Of a stretch of 32,076 nucleotides of DNA, positions 24,993-32,076 are shown in pieces (within the stretch, counting starts at the first letter, position 1; each line of letters opens with the position of its first letter). Location of the stretch: assembly GCA_015654695.1 (NCBI GenBank), contig JAATGJ010000003.1, forward strand, positions 1-32,076. The letters run 5' to 3'. This DNA is from Chitinophagales bacterium. Its GTDB lineage: Bacteria; Bacteroidota; Bacteroidia; Chitinophagales; Chitinophagaceae. The position numbers and the translations under genes are program-made. The notes beneath the pieces are model-generated. The model was not told the DNA's origin, made no database searches, and saw only the letters and a list, made by a program, of their open reading frames with translations.

Positions 24993-26237
24993 TTACAAAG
25001 CTTTTGCAAAATCTGCCAGTGAATCAAAGAGAAGGTCAATATCAGGGTGGGGGAGCTGGAGGTTTTTGGTGGTAGTGGTTACAAAAACGGTACGCATGCC
25101 TGCATTTCTGCCAAACCGCATATCGCTGATATTGTTGCCCACTATGATGGATTTTGAAAGATCAATATCAGGAAAATCCGCCTTAGCCCGAAAGGCCATC
25201 CCTGGGTTGGGTTTTCTTTCAGGGTTCAGCCGGTCAGTAGCTGTACAGTAGTATATCGCATCTATTTTTCCCCCGCTCTTATGTATGCTGTCTTTCATTT
25301 TATGATGAATGGATTGCAAAGAATCTTCCGTCATCAATCCCCGGCCCACCCCGCGCTGGTTAGTAACAACAATAATGTGTTTAAACGCGGTAGTAAGTTT
25401 TGAAAACAGGTCCGGCGCACCTTCCATGAAAATAAATTCATCAGGAGTAAAAATATAGCTGCCGTCTTTGTCAATATTGATCACACCATCGCGGTCAAGG
25501 AATAATGTCCAGCTATTGTCAATCGCTTTCAGTTCAAGCGGTGGTAGTTTAAGTTCCATTTGTGCTCGTTTATAATCTTCCGGTATGCCGATATCAATAA
25601 AGTAACCGTCATCAATGATGCCGTAAAATTTTCTTTCTGTATATAGTTTTTCCAGGTAATCCTTTTCAAAAGAAAACTTTGGTGGCAGGTTTTCTTTCAG
25701 AAAATTTTCACTATTTAAAACATATATCCCGCCGTTGATCAGGCCCGATACATAATACTTTTTTTCACTGAAACTAGTTATAGCGTTAGTTCCATCCAGT
25801 TCTACTACGCCGTACCGGTCAAAATTACTCATCGGCTTCAGCGCTAACGTGCAATCGGCATCACGCCTGGTATGAAATGAAAAAAGATTTTCCGCTTTTA
25901 TTTTAAAAAGGGTATCGCCATTTGTTACGGCTACATTTTTTTCAGTAGCTTTTTTGCAAGCCAGCAGGATAGCACCACCGGTGCCCAGTGGCTCGTCTTC
26001 AATGACAGATTTGTAATTCAGAGTAGCAAAATGACTGGCGAGATACTCTTCAATAACTTCATGCTTATAACCAAGAGAGAAAATGAATTTTTCAATACCC
26101 TGTTTTCGCAGGTAGTTGATGACATAATAAAGAAACGGTCTGCCTGCCACCGGCGCCAGGCATTTGGGTATACCAGGAACTGTATCACGTAATCTTGTGC
26201 CTAGTCCTCCCGCTAATATTATCGCTTCTTTGATCAA
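24993..26237 (-). CDS. Fused heptose-1-P nucleotidyltransferase / heptose-1,7-bisphosphate phosphatase (HddC-GmhB type)
   Basis: A 414-residue fusion. Residues 1-230 are an NDP-sugar pyrophosphorylase-like domain: LAGGLGTRLRDTVPGIPK (about 8-25, the GxGxRL-type nucleotide loop) and NGDT (about 107-110), as in HddC, which makes NDP-D-glycero-alpha-D-manno-heptose from the 1-phosphate. Residues 243-414 are a HAD phosphatase of the GmhB type: DRDG (Asp248, Asp250), VVTNQRG (about 290-296), KPNPG (Lys342), and GNNISD (367-372). The phosphatase would remove the 7-phosphate from heptose-1,7-bisphosphate. Two oddities: the GmhB zinc loop (CxH...CxC) is absent, and the first motif-IV Asp reads Asn368. 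It starts 20 bp after gmhA on the same strand. Confidence 0.85.
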   Translation of the reverse strand: MIKEAIILAGGLGTRLRDTVPGIPKCLAPVAGRPFLYYVINYLRKQGIEKFIFSLGYKHEVIEEYLASHFATLNYKSVIEDEPLGTGGAILLACKKATEKNVAVTNGDTLFKIKAENLFSFHTRRDADCTLALKPMSNFDRYGVVELDGTNAITSFSEKKYYVSGLINGGIYVLNSENFLKENLPPKFSFEKDYLEKLYTERKFYGIIDDGYFIDIGIPEDYKRAQMELKLPPLELKAIDNSWTLFLDRDGVINIDKDGSYIFTPDEFIFMEGAPDLFSKLTTAFKHIIVVTNQRGVGRGLMTEDSLQSIHHKMKDSIHKSGGKIDAIYYCTATDRLNPERKPNPGMAFRAKADFPDIDLSKSIIVGNNISDMRFGRNAGMRTVFVTTTTKNLQLPHPDIDLLFDSLADFAKAL

Positions 26238-26257
26238 GGTTTAACTGGTTGTTTCGG

Positions 26258-26830
26258 TCATCTAAAATACTTCTCTTCGACTAACTGGCAAACAATATGA
26301 CCCATCATAATATGGCTTTCCTGGATGCGGGGAGTATCAGCTGAAGGTATGTTGATAAGATAATCGGTTATGCTTTTCATTACCCCACCGGTCAACCCTG
26401 TAAAACCCACCGTTATTATTCCCTTTTCTTTCGCCACTTCAAATGCTTTAACAATATTGGTTGAATTACCGGATGTGGAAAGGCCCACTAATACATCACC
26501 TTTTTCACCGATGCCCTCCATCATGCGGGAATAAATGAGATCAAAGCCATAATCATTGGCAACAGCAGTAAGGTAAGAGGTATTGCAATGTAAAGCTTCT
26601 GCAGGTAAAGCTTTCCTGTCTTTATAAAAGCGGCCTGAAAATTCTGCTGCCAGGTGTTGCGCATCAGCAGCGCTGCCGCCATTGCCACAGAAGTAAATCT
26701 TATTACCATTTTTAAAAGCAGTGACCATTACATCAACAACCTTCTCAATCGTTTTCAGCAATTCTTCATCTTGTAAAACTTGCTGCTTCGTTTCAATGGA
26801 AGCTTTGATAATACTTTTGATCTTTTCCAT
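26258..26830 (-). CDS. gmhA: Phosphoheptose isomerase (SIS domain)
   Basis: Sedoheptulose-7-phosphate isomerase, 190 residues, first step of NDP-heptose synthesis, yielding D-glycero-D-manno-heptose-7-phosphate. The SIS domain shows the family landmarks: CGNGGSAADAQHLAAEF (48-64; His59 and Glu63 are metal/catalytic), LSTSGNS (117-123) as the phosphate-binding loop, and a C-terminal ESHIMMGHIVC helix. Length is typical. The ATG at 26830 gives the normal family start MEKIKSIIKAS; the frame stays open to 26941 but the extra residues have no homology-like features. It lies 49 bp after hddA and 20 bp before the fusion gene. Confidence 0.93.
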   Translation of the reverse strand: MEKIKSIIKASIETKQQVLQDEELLKTIEKVVDVMVTAFKNGNKIYFCGNGGSAADAQHLAAEFSGRFYKDRKALPAEALHCNTSYLTAVANDYGFDLIYSRMMEGIGEKGDVLVGLSTSGNSTNIVKAFEVAKEKGIITVGFTGLTGGVMKSITDYLINIPSADTPRIQESHIMMGHIVCQLVEEKYFR

Positions 26831-26879
26831 AATTGAATAAAATTCCAGGTCACAAAAATAACGGACATCCATCCATCCA

Positions 26880-27902
26880 TCATATCGTCCACGTTGACAA
26901 TCCATGCTCCGTAAACTTATATCTTCTATACCTGCCACCAAATTTTTCTAAACTTTTAATGACAGCGTATTTGGTGTTTACCGGGCAATAGAATATCATA
27001 AATCCACCACCACCAGCTCCCGAGATCTTTCCACCCGTAGCTCCTGCATTTTTAGCCGTCTCGTAAATTTCTTCCATCTGCGGGTTGCTGATACCTTCCG
27101 CCATTTGCCGTTTTTGCTGGAAACCAAAATCAAGTATCTCGCCGATCTCGTTCAGTTTTCCTTTCAGCAAAGCTTCTTTCATTTGCCTTGCCTGCTCTTT
27201 TAACTGGTGCATGGCCTCAATAGAACTGTCTTTTTTATCCACTACATTCTTACTTTGCTTTTTGATAATATCAGCGGATTCACGGTTGGTAGCTGTATAA
27301 TAAAGCAGTAAATTATTTTCCAGTTCAAATAAATATTGTTGTTTGATACGCAACGGGTTTACAATTACTTTATCACCTTCATAAAATTCCATAAAATTAA
27401 CACCGCCAAAAGTGGCCGCATACTGGTCCTGTTTACCACCGGCCAGTTTCAGGTCATTTCTTTCTATATCATAAGCATACTGGGCCATATCGTATTCGCC
27501 CTGTGGCAAACGAAGCATTTCCGTAAAAGCACCGATAATGGCTACCACCATAGTGGAGGACGTGCCCAGTCCTGAGCCTGCCGGGGCGTCCGCATAAGTA
27601 GATAACCGGAAACCTGATGGATTAATGCCATAATCTTTTTGTATTCGGTTATAAATCCCTTTCAGCAGGTCAAGTTTACCATTAATGGGAAGCACTTTAT
27701 TCCATTCAAATTCCTGTTCTTCCTCCCGGTCCATGGCATGAAGGATTATTTTATTTTCCGGTATTGGCTCAATAGTCGCATTGGCGTATAAAGAAATAGT
27801 CGCATTAAGGATAGCGCCGCCATACAGATCACTGTAAGGACTTACATCAGTGCCGCCGCCGGCTAATCCTATTCTGAGGGGAGCTTTACTTCGGTAGATC
27901 AT
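26880..27902 (-). CDS. hddA: D-glycero-alpha-D-manno-heptose-7-phosphate kinase (GHMP family)
   Basis: GHMP-superfamily sugar kinase, 340 residues, of the HddA type that phosphorylates heptose-7-phosphate at C1 using ATP. Three conserved GHMP motifs are visible: the N-terminal PLRIGLAGGGTDVSPY, the ATP-binding GSGLGTSSTMV, and the C-terminal GKISGAGGGGFMIFY. The ATG at 27902 (MIYRSKAPLRIGL) is preferred, as the family begins there; the open frame extending to 28025 has low-complexity character. Together with gmhA and the fused HddC-GmhB enzyme it completes the pathway. The GT4 gene ends 103 bp upstream. Confidence 0.9.
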   Translation of the reverse strand: MIYRSKAPLRIGLAGGGTDVSPYSDLYGGAILNATISLYANATIEPIPENKIILHAMDREEEQEFEWNKVLPINGKLDLLKGIYNRIQKDYGINPSGFRLSTYADAPAGSGLGTSSTMVVAIIGAFTEMLRLPQGEYDMAQYAYDIERNDLKLAGGKQDQYAATFGGVNFMEFYEGDKVIVNPLRIKQQYLFELENNLLLYYTATNRESADIIKKQSKNVVDKKDSSIEAMHQLKEQARQMKEALLKGKLNEIGEILDFGFQQKRQMAEGISNPQMEEIYETAKNAGATGGKISGAGGGGFMIFYCPVNTKYAVIKSLEKFGGRYRRYKFTEHGLSTWTI

Positions 27903-28005
27903 TGACCGTTGATTACACTGATGTGTTTGATTTTGATGATAATAATTGACCCCGGTTGCACTACTACTATCGGCTTTTGTTGCATCCGCCTCCTGCGCAT
28001 CAGCT

Positions 28006-29133
28006 TTATGTCCGCTGTTCAGCAAGCTTCGTGATAGTATTCACCAGGTTGGCCCAGCTATATTTCAGTTTTTCATTGCGAAGATGAGGAATAAAATATT
28101 CTTCTCCTAATTGATAGAACTGGAGGATGCCATTAGCGACAGCCTGCGGATCAGGCTCCACTACCAGTCCTACTTTCTTATGCGGCACCAGCGAAGGAAG
28201 ACCGCCAACATTGGTAACGATCATTGGTTTTTCAAAATGATAGGCGAGCGGGGTGACGCCGCTTTGTGTAGCATTGCGGTATGGTTGTATCACTGCATCA
28301 GCGGCGCAGAGATAGTATTTTACTTCACTGTCCGGGATAAAATTCGTTCGTAATATCAACTGATCACTGATACCGTTTTTTTCAATTTGTTCTTTGTAAG
28401 GCTTGTCATCTTCATAAAATTCTCCCGCTACCAGTAGTTTAATACCGGAATTTTTTAAATTACGCATGGCATCTAATAACAGGTCAAGCCCTTTGTATTT
28501 ACGGATAAAACCAAAGAATAAAATGATCTTCTCATTTCCAGGCAGACCAAGATGTTTCCTGGCTTGCTCTTTTGAAATAATATCACCAAATGTATCATAC
28601 AACGGATGCTGTACTAATCGTACCGGTTTGGTTTGTTCAAATGTGCGAAGATCACTCATCACCTTTTCGCTCATGGTAATAAAAGCATCACAACTCTCCA
28701 GGAAGTATTTGGTAAATGATTTGTCGCCGGGTCTTTTTTCATGCGGTATTATATTATCTGCGATACAGACGATCCGGGTATGTTTATTCTTTCTTACTCT
28801 TCGTAGTATCGTTCCCAGCGCAGGTCCCATAACAGGCAGCCAATATCGTACAACAATGATATCCGGTTTTTCTTTTTTTAAACGGTTGCCGGTCTTTATC
28901 CAGTTGAAGGGGTTGATGGAATTGATAACAGTATGGATGATTATTCCCTCCGGCGCGGGTTCATCGGTATATTGTGTTTTGCCCGGAAATAAGAAGGATG
29001 GATATTGCAGTGAAAAAGAATAGATAGAACAATCATTTCCGGATAGCGTAAACTCCCTGGCTAACCGTTGATTGAATGTAGCTAATCCACCGCGAAGCGG
29101 ATGAGCGGGGCCTATGATCACCACCTTTCCCAT
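28006..29133 (-). CDS. Glycosyltransferase family 4 protein
   Basis: GT4-type retaining glycosyltransferase, 375 residues, GT-B fold. It begins with VVIIGPAHPLRGGLATFNQRLARE, a typical donor/acceptor-domain glycine-rich start. The C-terminal donor-binding segment is recognisable as KPMIVTNVGGLPSLVPHKKVGLVVEPDP, including the family's conserved acidic/nucleotide region (here D-P after VVE). It should transfer a sugar from a nucleotide donor to a glycan or lipid acceptor. The substrate is not readable; the heptose-supply genes next door make an NDP-heptose donor possible. The start ATG overlaps the GT2 stop by 1 base (TAATG), implying coupling. Confidence 0.87.
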   Translation of the reverse strand: MGKVVIIGPAHPLRGGLATFNQRLAREFTLSGNDCSIYSFSLQYPSFLFPGKTQYTDEPAPEGIIIHTVINSINPFNWIKTGNRLKKEKPDIIVVRYWLPVMGPALGTILRRVRKNKHTRIVCIADNIIPHEKRPGDKSFTKYFLESCDAFITMSEKVMSDLRTFEQTKPVRLVQHPLYDTFGDIISKEQARKHLGLPGNEKIILFFGFIRKYKGLDLLLDAMRNLKNSGIKLLVAGEFYEDDKPYKEQIEKNGISDQLILRTNFIPDSEVKYYLCAADAVIQPYRNATQSGVTPLAYHFEKPMIVTNVGGLPSLVPHKKVGLVVEPDPQAVANGILQFYQLGEEYFIPHLRNEKLKYSWANLVNTITKLAEQRT

Positions 29134-30077
29134 TATAACCCTGTTTTTTCTTCTACCAGGTATGAATTACGGCTGGGGGAATTACGGGAGATCAGCTCTC
29201 CTAAAAATCCTGCGAGGAATAATTGCATACCAACGATAAGTGTTGTTAATGCCAGGTAGAAATCCGGGCGATTCGTAAGAGCGAATGTAACCGGGTGGAG
29301 AAATTTTGAAATGATCAGGTACAATGAAATTCCTGAACCAATAATGAAAAAGATGCTTCCCCACAAACCAAAGAAGTGCATAGGTCGTTTGGAAAACTTG
29401 CTGACAAACGTAATGGAAATAAGATCAAGAAAACCATTGACAAACCTGCGTAAGCCAAACTTTGATACGCCATATTTTCTTGGCCGGTGCTCTACCGTTT
29501 TTTCAGCGATCTTTTTAAAACCCGCCCATTTCGCCAATACGGGAATGTAACGGTGCATCTCACCATATACCTCGATACTTTTGATCACTTTATTACGGTA
29601 GGCTTTTAAACCGCAATTAAAGTCGTGTATTTTGATACCGGATACACTTCTTGTAACGGCATTAAAAAATTTGGAAGGAATATTTTTAGTCAATGTATTA
29701 TCATAGCGTTTCTTTTTCCACCCGCTTACCAGGTCGTATCCATCCTGTAGTATCATTGTTCTTAATTCCGGTATTTCATCGGGACTGTCCTGCAGATCGG
29801 CATCCATGGTGATGACAACATCTCCCTGCGCCGCACGAAAACCTTCATTCAACCCGGCTGACTTGCCGTAGTTGCGCTGAAATTTTATCCCTTTTATATT
29901 CGGGTTCTTTTTTCTCAGTTCTTCTATTACTTTCCATGAATTATCCGTGCTGCCATCATCCACAAATATTATTTCGTAGGAGTAGCGGTTCTCATTCATT
30001 ACTTTTTCTATCCAGGCGGACAGTTCCGGCAGTGATTCATCTTCATTCAACAATGGTATGACAAGGGATATATCCAT
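29133..30077 (-). CDS. Glycosyltransferase family 2 with C-terminal membrane helices
   Basis: GT2 glycosyltransferase, 314 residues, GtrB/DPM-like layout. The catalytic domain starts with MDISLVIPLLNEDESLPEL, includes VDDGSTDNSW (about 39-48) and the DXD motif MDADLQD (Asp92, Asp94). Two C-terminal membrane segments are seen (about 235-262 and 275-298). Such enzymes usually transfer a sugar to polyprenyl phosphate at the cytoplasmic membrane. It is separated from the DUF4199 gene by 1 bp and from the GT4 gene by a 1-base overlap, so the three form a tightly coupled set. Confidence 0.9.
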   Translation of the reverse strand: MDISLVIPLLNEDESLPELSAWIEKVMNENRYSYEIIFVDDGSTDNSWKVIEELRKKNPNIKGIKFQRNYGKSAGLNEGFRAAQGDVVITMDADLQDSPDEIPELRTMILQDGYDLVSGWKKKRYDNTLTKNIPSKFFNAVTRSVSGIKIHDFNCGLKAYRNKVIKSIEVYGEMHRYIPVLAKWAGFKKIAEKTVEHRPRKYGVSKFGLRRFVNGFLDLISITFVSKFSKRPMHFFGLWGSIFFIIGSGISLYLIISKFLHPVTFALTNRPDFYLALTTLIVGMQLFLAGFLGELISRNSPSRNSYLVEEKTGL

Positions 30078-30078
30078 T

Positions 30079-30567
30079 TTATTTTTTCCTGATTAATAAT
30101 AACCCGGCGCCCACGGCAGTAAAAATAGCCCCGGTAATCAACGATCCAAAAATTGCCAGCGAAACATTACCGGTCACAAAGTTCTTTTTGACGCTGTTGA
30201 TCTCTTCATCTATTTGAGCAGGGGTTTTATTGCCCTGTTTCACTAATTCTTTCCTGTAATTAACAGCTGCTTCTTCAGCTATCTCCGGGTGTGTACTGCT
30301 GTAAATACCTGTAAACAATACAGTGATTAAGGTTACAATAATAAAACAGCGAAACCCCTGTCCGAAGATACTGCCAAAACTTGCTTTATAATTTGCTGAA
30401 CGGAAATAATCAATCAATGTCCATGCAATACCCGCAGCATACAATAAATAAAAAATATAGGTGGAACCCGAATTGTTTGCCCGGTTGGTATAGATGAGCA
30501 AAAAATTTATTCCTGTCATCACAGCTCCTGTAATAAGCCCCTTAATAAGCGGAGTGATCTTGTTCAT
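30079..30567 (-). CDS. DUF4199 integral membrane protein
   Basis: A 162-residue membrane protein with about four hydrophobic helices and a short polar region in between (KELVKQGNKTPAQIDEEINSVKK). This arrangement and length match DUF4199, common in Bacteroidota beside glycosyltransferase and dihydroorotase-like genes. No activity is known. The ATG at 30567 gives MNKITPLIKGLITGAVMTG, with the first helix beginning at once; the frame continues to 30606 without signal features. It is 13 bp from the upstream pseudo-dihydroorotase and 1 bp from the GT2 gene. Confidence 0.8.
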   Translation of the reverse strand: MNKITPLIKGLITGAVMTGINFLLIYTNRANNSGSTYIFYLLYAAGIAWTLIDYFRSANYKASFGSIFGQGFRCFIIVTLITVLFTGIYSSTHPEIAEEAAVNYRKELVKQGNKTPAQIDEEINSVKKNFVTGNVSLAIFGSLITGAIFTAVGAGLLLIRKK

Positions 30568-30580
30568 AATAGCTGCAATA

Positions 30581-31843
30581 TTAAATGATAATTGCTTTTC
30601 CCGCATTAATAATACCCACCACTTTCCCGGTCAGTTCTTTCCCGATAAAGGGTGAGTTCTTTGATTTGGAATAAATATCTTTTACTTCCACCTTCCATTT
30701 TTGTGATGGGTTGAATAATGTAAGCACGGCTTTGCTTCCTTCTTGTATAGTCAAGGTTTCCTGTCCAAATAACTTTCGTGGATTGACGGATAATAATATT
30801 ACCCATTTTTCCTGTGCTATTCCTGGTAATGAAGTATTCAGAACGGCATAGGCGGTTTCTAATCCGATCATACCATATTTAGCGTATTCAAATTCCAGTA
30901 CCTTACTGTCATATTCATGCGGCAGGTGATGAGAAGCTATACAATCAATCGTTCCGTCGCCGACCGCATTTTGTAATGCAGTTCTGTCTTCCCTTGTTCT
31001 TAATGGCGGGTTTACTTTGAGATTACTATCATAATCTCTCAGGTCTTCATCACAAAAGAAAAGATGATAAGGCGTCACCGAACAACTGATGGCGGCCCCG
31101 CTTTCTTTACCACGTTTGATATACTCCAATGATTTTTTTGAAGCGACCCCGGTAAAATGCAGTTTTGAATCAGCATATCTTGCCAGCTTAATATCTCTCG
31201 CTACGATCAGTTCTTCAGCCATCGTGGGTTTGCCGGGTAACCCGAGCTGGGTGGAAACAATACCTTCGTTCATTAAGCCGTGCGGGTTGATACTTTTATC
31301 ATCCGGTATTTGTATAAGGATACCATTAAATGCTTTTACGTATTGCAGGGCTTTTACCAATAGACCCGATGATTGTACACTGTTAATACCATCACTGAAA
31401 GCGATAGCGCCACTGGCCTTCATATCATACATCTCCGCGAGTTCTTTACCTTCAGTATTTTTTGTGATAGCGCCGATCGGATGAACATTCACCGGGAGTG
31501 ATCTGGATTTTTGTACGATGTATTCCACCCCTGATTTGTTGTGAATGGCCGGGCTGGTATTAGGAATGACCATTACATCGGTATAGCCACCGGCTGCTGC
31601 CGCTGCCACGCCTGTTTCTACTGTTTCTTTGAATTCATAGCCCGGATCGCCAAAGTTTGCAAATACATCCATCCATCCCGGCGAAACGTGAAGATCATTT
31701 ATATCAATTATTTTATCAGCATTCTCAGACAGGTGGCTGCCGATTTTACTAATAATACCATTGTCTATAAAAATATCAGTGATTTGTCCGTTGAAGGGAG
31801 AAGTGGGATCAATTACCCTGGCTTGCTTAATGAGGATGTTCAT
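30581..31843 (-). CDS. Dihydroorotase-like protein lacking the catalytic metal site (PyrC' type)
   Basis: Dihydroorotase-family protein, 420 residues, with the full amidohydrolase barrel but almost no metal ligands. The usual PGFIDxHxHxRxPG reads [14 protein letters not shown] (55-68): both His are gone (Phe61, Asn63) and Arg is Gly65. The third and fourth His positions read Gln178 and Gly232. The catalytic Asp of the ATDHAPH motif is His305 (ASHHLPH, 303-309). Substrate-region features such as PNTSP (94-98) and TPYHL (257-261) remain. Catalysis is therefore unlikely; non-catalytic DHO homologues in other bacteria (PyrC') assemble with aspartate transcarbamylase. It is the first gene of the cluster and has a -7-like box almost touching its start. 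Confidence 0.85.
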   Translation of the reverse strand: MNILIKQARVIDPTSPFNGQITDIFIDNGIISKIGSHLSENADKIIDINDLHVSPGWMDVFANFGDPGYEFKETVETGVAAAAAGGYTDVMVIPNTSPAIHNKSGVEYIVQKSRSLPVNVHPIGAITKNTEGKELAEMYDMKASGAIAFSDGINSVQSSGLLVKALQYVKAFNGILIQIPDDKSINPHGLMNEGIVSTQLGLPGKPTMAEELIVARDIKLARYADSKLHFTGVASKKSLEYIKRGKESGAAISCSVTPYHLFFCDEDLRDYDSNLKVNPPLRTREDRTALQNAVGDGTIDCIASHHLPHEYDSKVLEFEYAKYGMIGLETAYAVLNTSLPGIAQEKWVILLSVNPRKLFGQETLTIQEGSKAVLTLFNPSQKWKVEVKDIYSKSKNSPFIGKELTGKVVGIINAGKAIII

Positions 31844-31850
31844 TAAGCAG

Positions 31851-31858
31851 CGAAGATA
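31851..31858 (-). promoter_or_regulatory. -7-like box just upstream of the dihydroorotase-like gene
   Basis: On the minus strand this reads TATCTTCG, one mismatch from TAnnTTTG, ending 7 bp upstream of the ATG at 31843. A TTTTG lies about 25 bp further upstream. If used, the transcript would be nearly leaderless. Confidence 0.4.
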
Positions 31859-31938
31859 AAGGTTGTTTTTGATTTCAGAATTGCAAAATTATGGCTTAGG
31901 TTTGCAACCCGTTTAACCTCTGGTTTTAGTAAGATTTT

Positions 31939-31987
31939 CGGGACGTAGCCCAGCCCGGTAGCTCATCCCGCTTGAGGCGGGAGGGTC
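31939..31987 (+). other. tRNA-Pro-like 5' fragment
   Basis: About 49 nt resembling the first two-thirds of a tRNA-Pro: acceptor strand CGGGACG followed by TA, a D-arm-like segment with a CCCGGTAG loop, then a perfect anticodon-like stem TCCCG/CGGGA around a 7-nt loop CTTGAGG. The D-stem is poorly paired, and the T arm and 3' acceptor strand are missing: after GGGTCG the sequence diverges (AAAGAAGTGAGA). It is therefore not a functional tRNA. It may be a tRNA remnant, an attachment-site scar, or a palindromic intergenic repeat that only resembles a tRNA. Confidence 0.4.
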
Positions 31988-32076
31988 GAAAGAAGTGAGA
32001 ATGTTTTTTAATGATAGCTCTTTATAAAATTAATGTGTTAGCAATACTGATAATGAAAGGCTAACAATTTCCCCAA

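Noticed and set aside
27903-28025. N-terminal extension of the heptokinase to 28025
   Set aside because: The extra 41 residues are low-complexity (Ala/Asp/Ser-rich) and the family begins at the ATG at 27902.
31939-31987. Functional tRNA-Pro gene
   Set aside because: The D-stem is unpaired and the T arm and 3' acceptor strand are missing.
1-32076. CRISPR arrays, rRNA operons, prophage or insertion-sequence genes
   Set aside because: No regularly spaced repeats, no rRNA-like sequence, and no transposase, integrase or phage structural proteins were found in the reading frames.

Overview
The window looks like an ordinary chromosomal stretch of a Bacteroidota genome, probably a Chitinophagaceae-like organism. 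This is inferred from several signs. Many proteins belong to families typical of that phylum (DUF5117/5118-type zinc protease, DUF4199, DUF4268, AraC regulators with a DUF6597-like N-terminus, small exported proteins ending in a polar tail). Upstream regions carry -7 boxes of the TAnnTTTG type. Start sites have weak Shine-Dalgarno sequences, and the base composition is moderate-to-low GC. No rRNA, complete tRNA, CRISPR array, insertion sequence or phage gene is visible.

Layout. 1-5.7 kb: a lemA-htpX type pair, an exported dienelactone-hydrolase-like protein, a small c-type cytochrome lipoprotein, two DinB-family proteins, a stand-alone CBS-pair protein and a YafY/WYL-type regulator. 5.7-6.0 kb: a non-coding element with 17-bp terminal inverted repeats and flanking direct repeats (MITE-like). 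6.1-9.7 kb: a ROK/polyphosphate-glucokinase-like kinase, an AraC regulator, a secreted protein made of two tandem copies of one domain, an NTF2/SnoaL-like protein and a GNAT acetyltransferase. 9.7-13.6 kb: an MFS transporter coupled to an unknown helical protein, a Cys/His-rich small exported protein, a thioredoxin-fold/TPR exported protein and a two-domain universal stress protein. 13.9-21 kb: a large exported metzincin-like protease, a lipoprotein, a Spy-like small periplasmic protein, a DUF4268 protein, an outer-membrane beta-barrel protein, two gene-poor stretches and a frameshifted gluzincin-like gene. 21.2-23.8 kb: lepA and a MntA-HepT toxin-antitoxin pair.

24-31.8 kb (minus strand): a long colinear run that reads dihydroorotase-like pseudoenzyme, DUF4199 membrane protein, GT2, GT4, heptokinase (hddA), sedoheptulose-7-phosphate isomerase (gmhA), and a fused heptose-1-P nucleotidyltransferase/heptose-bisphosphate phosphatase (hddC-gmhB), followed by a conserved exported protein. 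Together hddA, gmhA and the fusion supply all four activities needed to convert sedoheptulose-7-P to an NDP-activated D-glycero-alpha-D-manno-heptose. The two glycosyltransferases next to them suggest a lipid-linked or surface glycan containing heptose.

The items most worth a second look are the fused HddC-GmhB enzyme with altered phosphatase residues, the dihydroorotase homologue that has lost essentially all metal ligands, the MITE-like element at 5.7-6.0 kb, the homopolymer frameshift in the gluzincin gene, the structured non-coding block at 20.05-20.2 kb and the tRNA-Pro-like fragment near the right end. No wholly new multi-gene system stands out with confidence.
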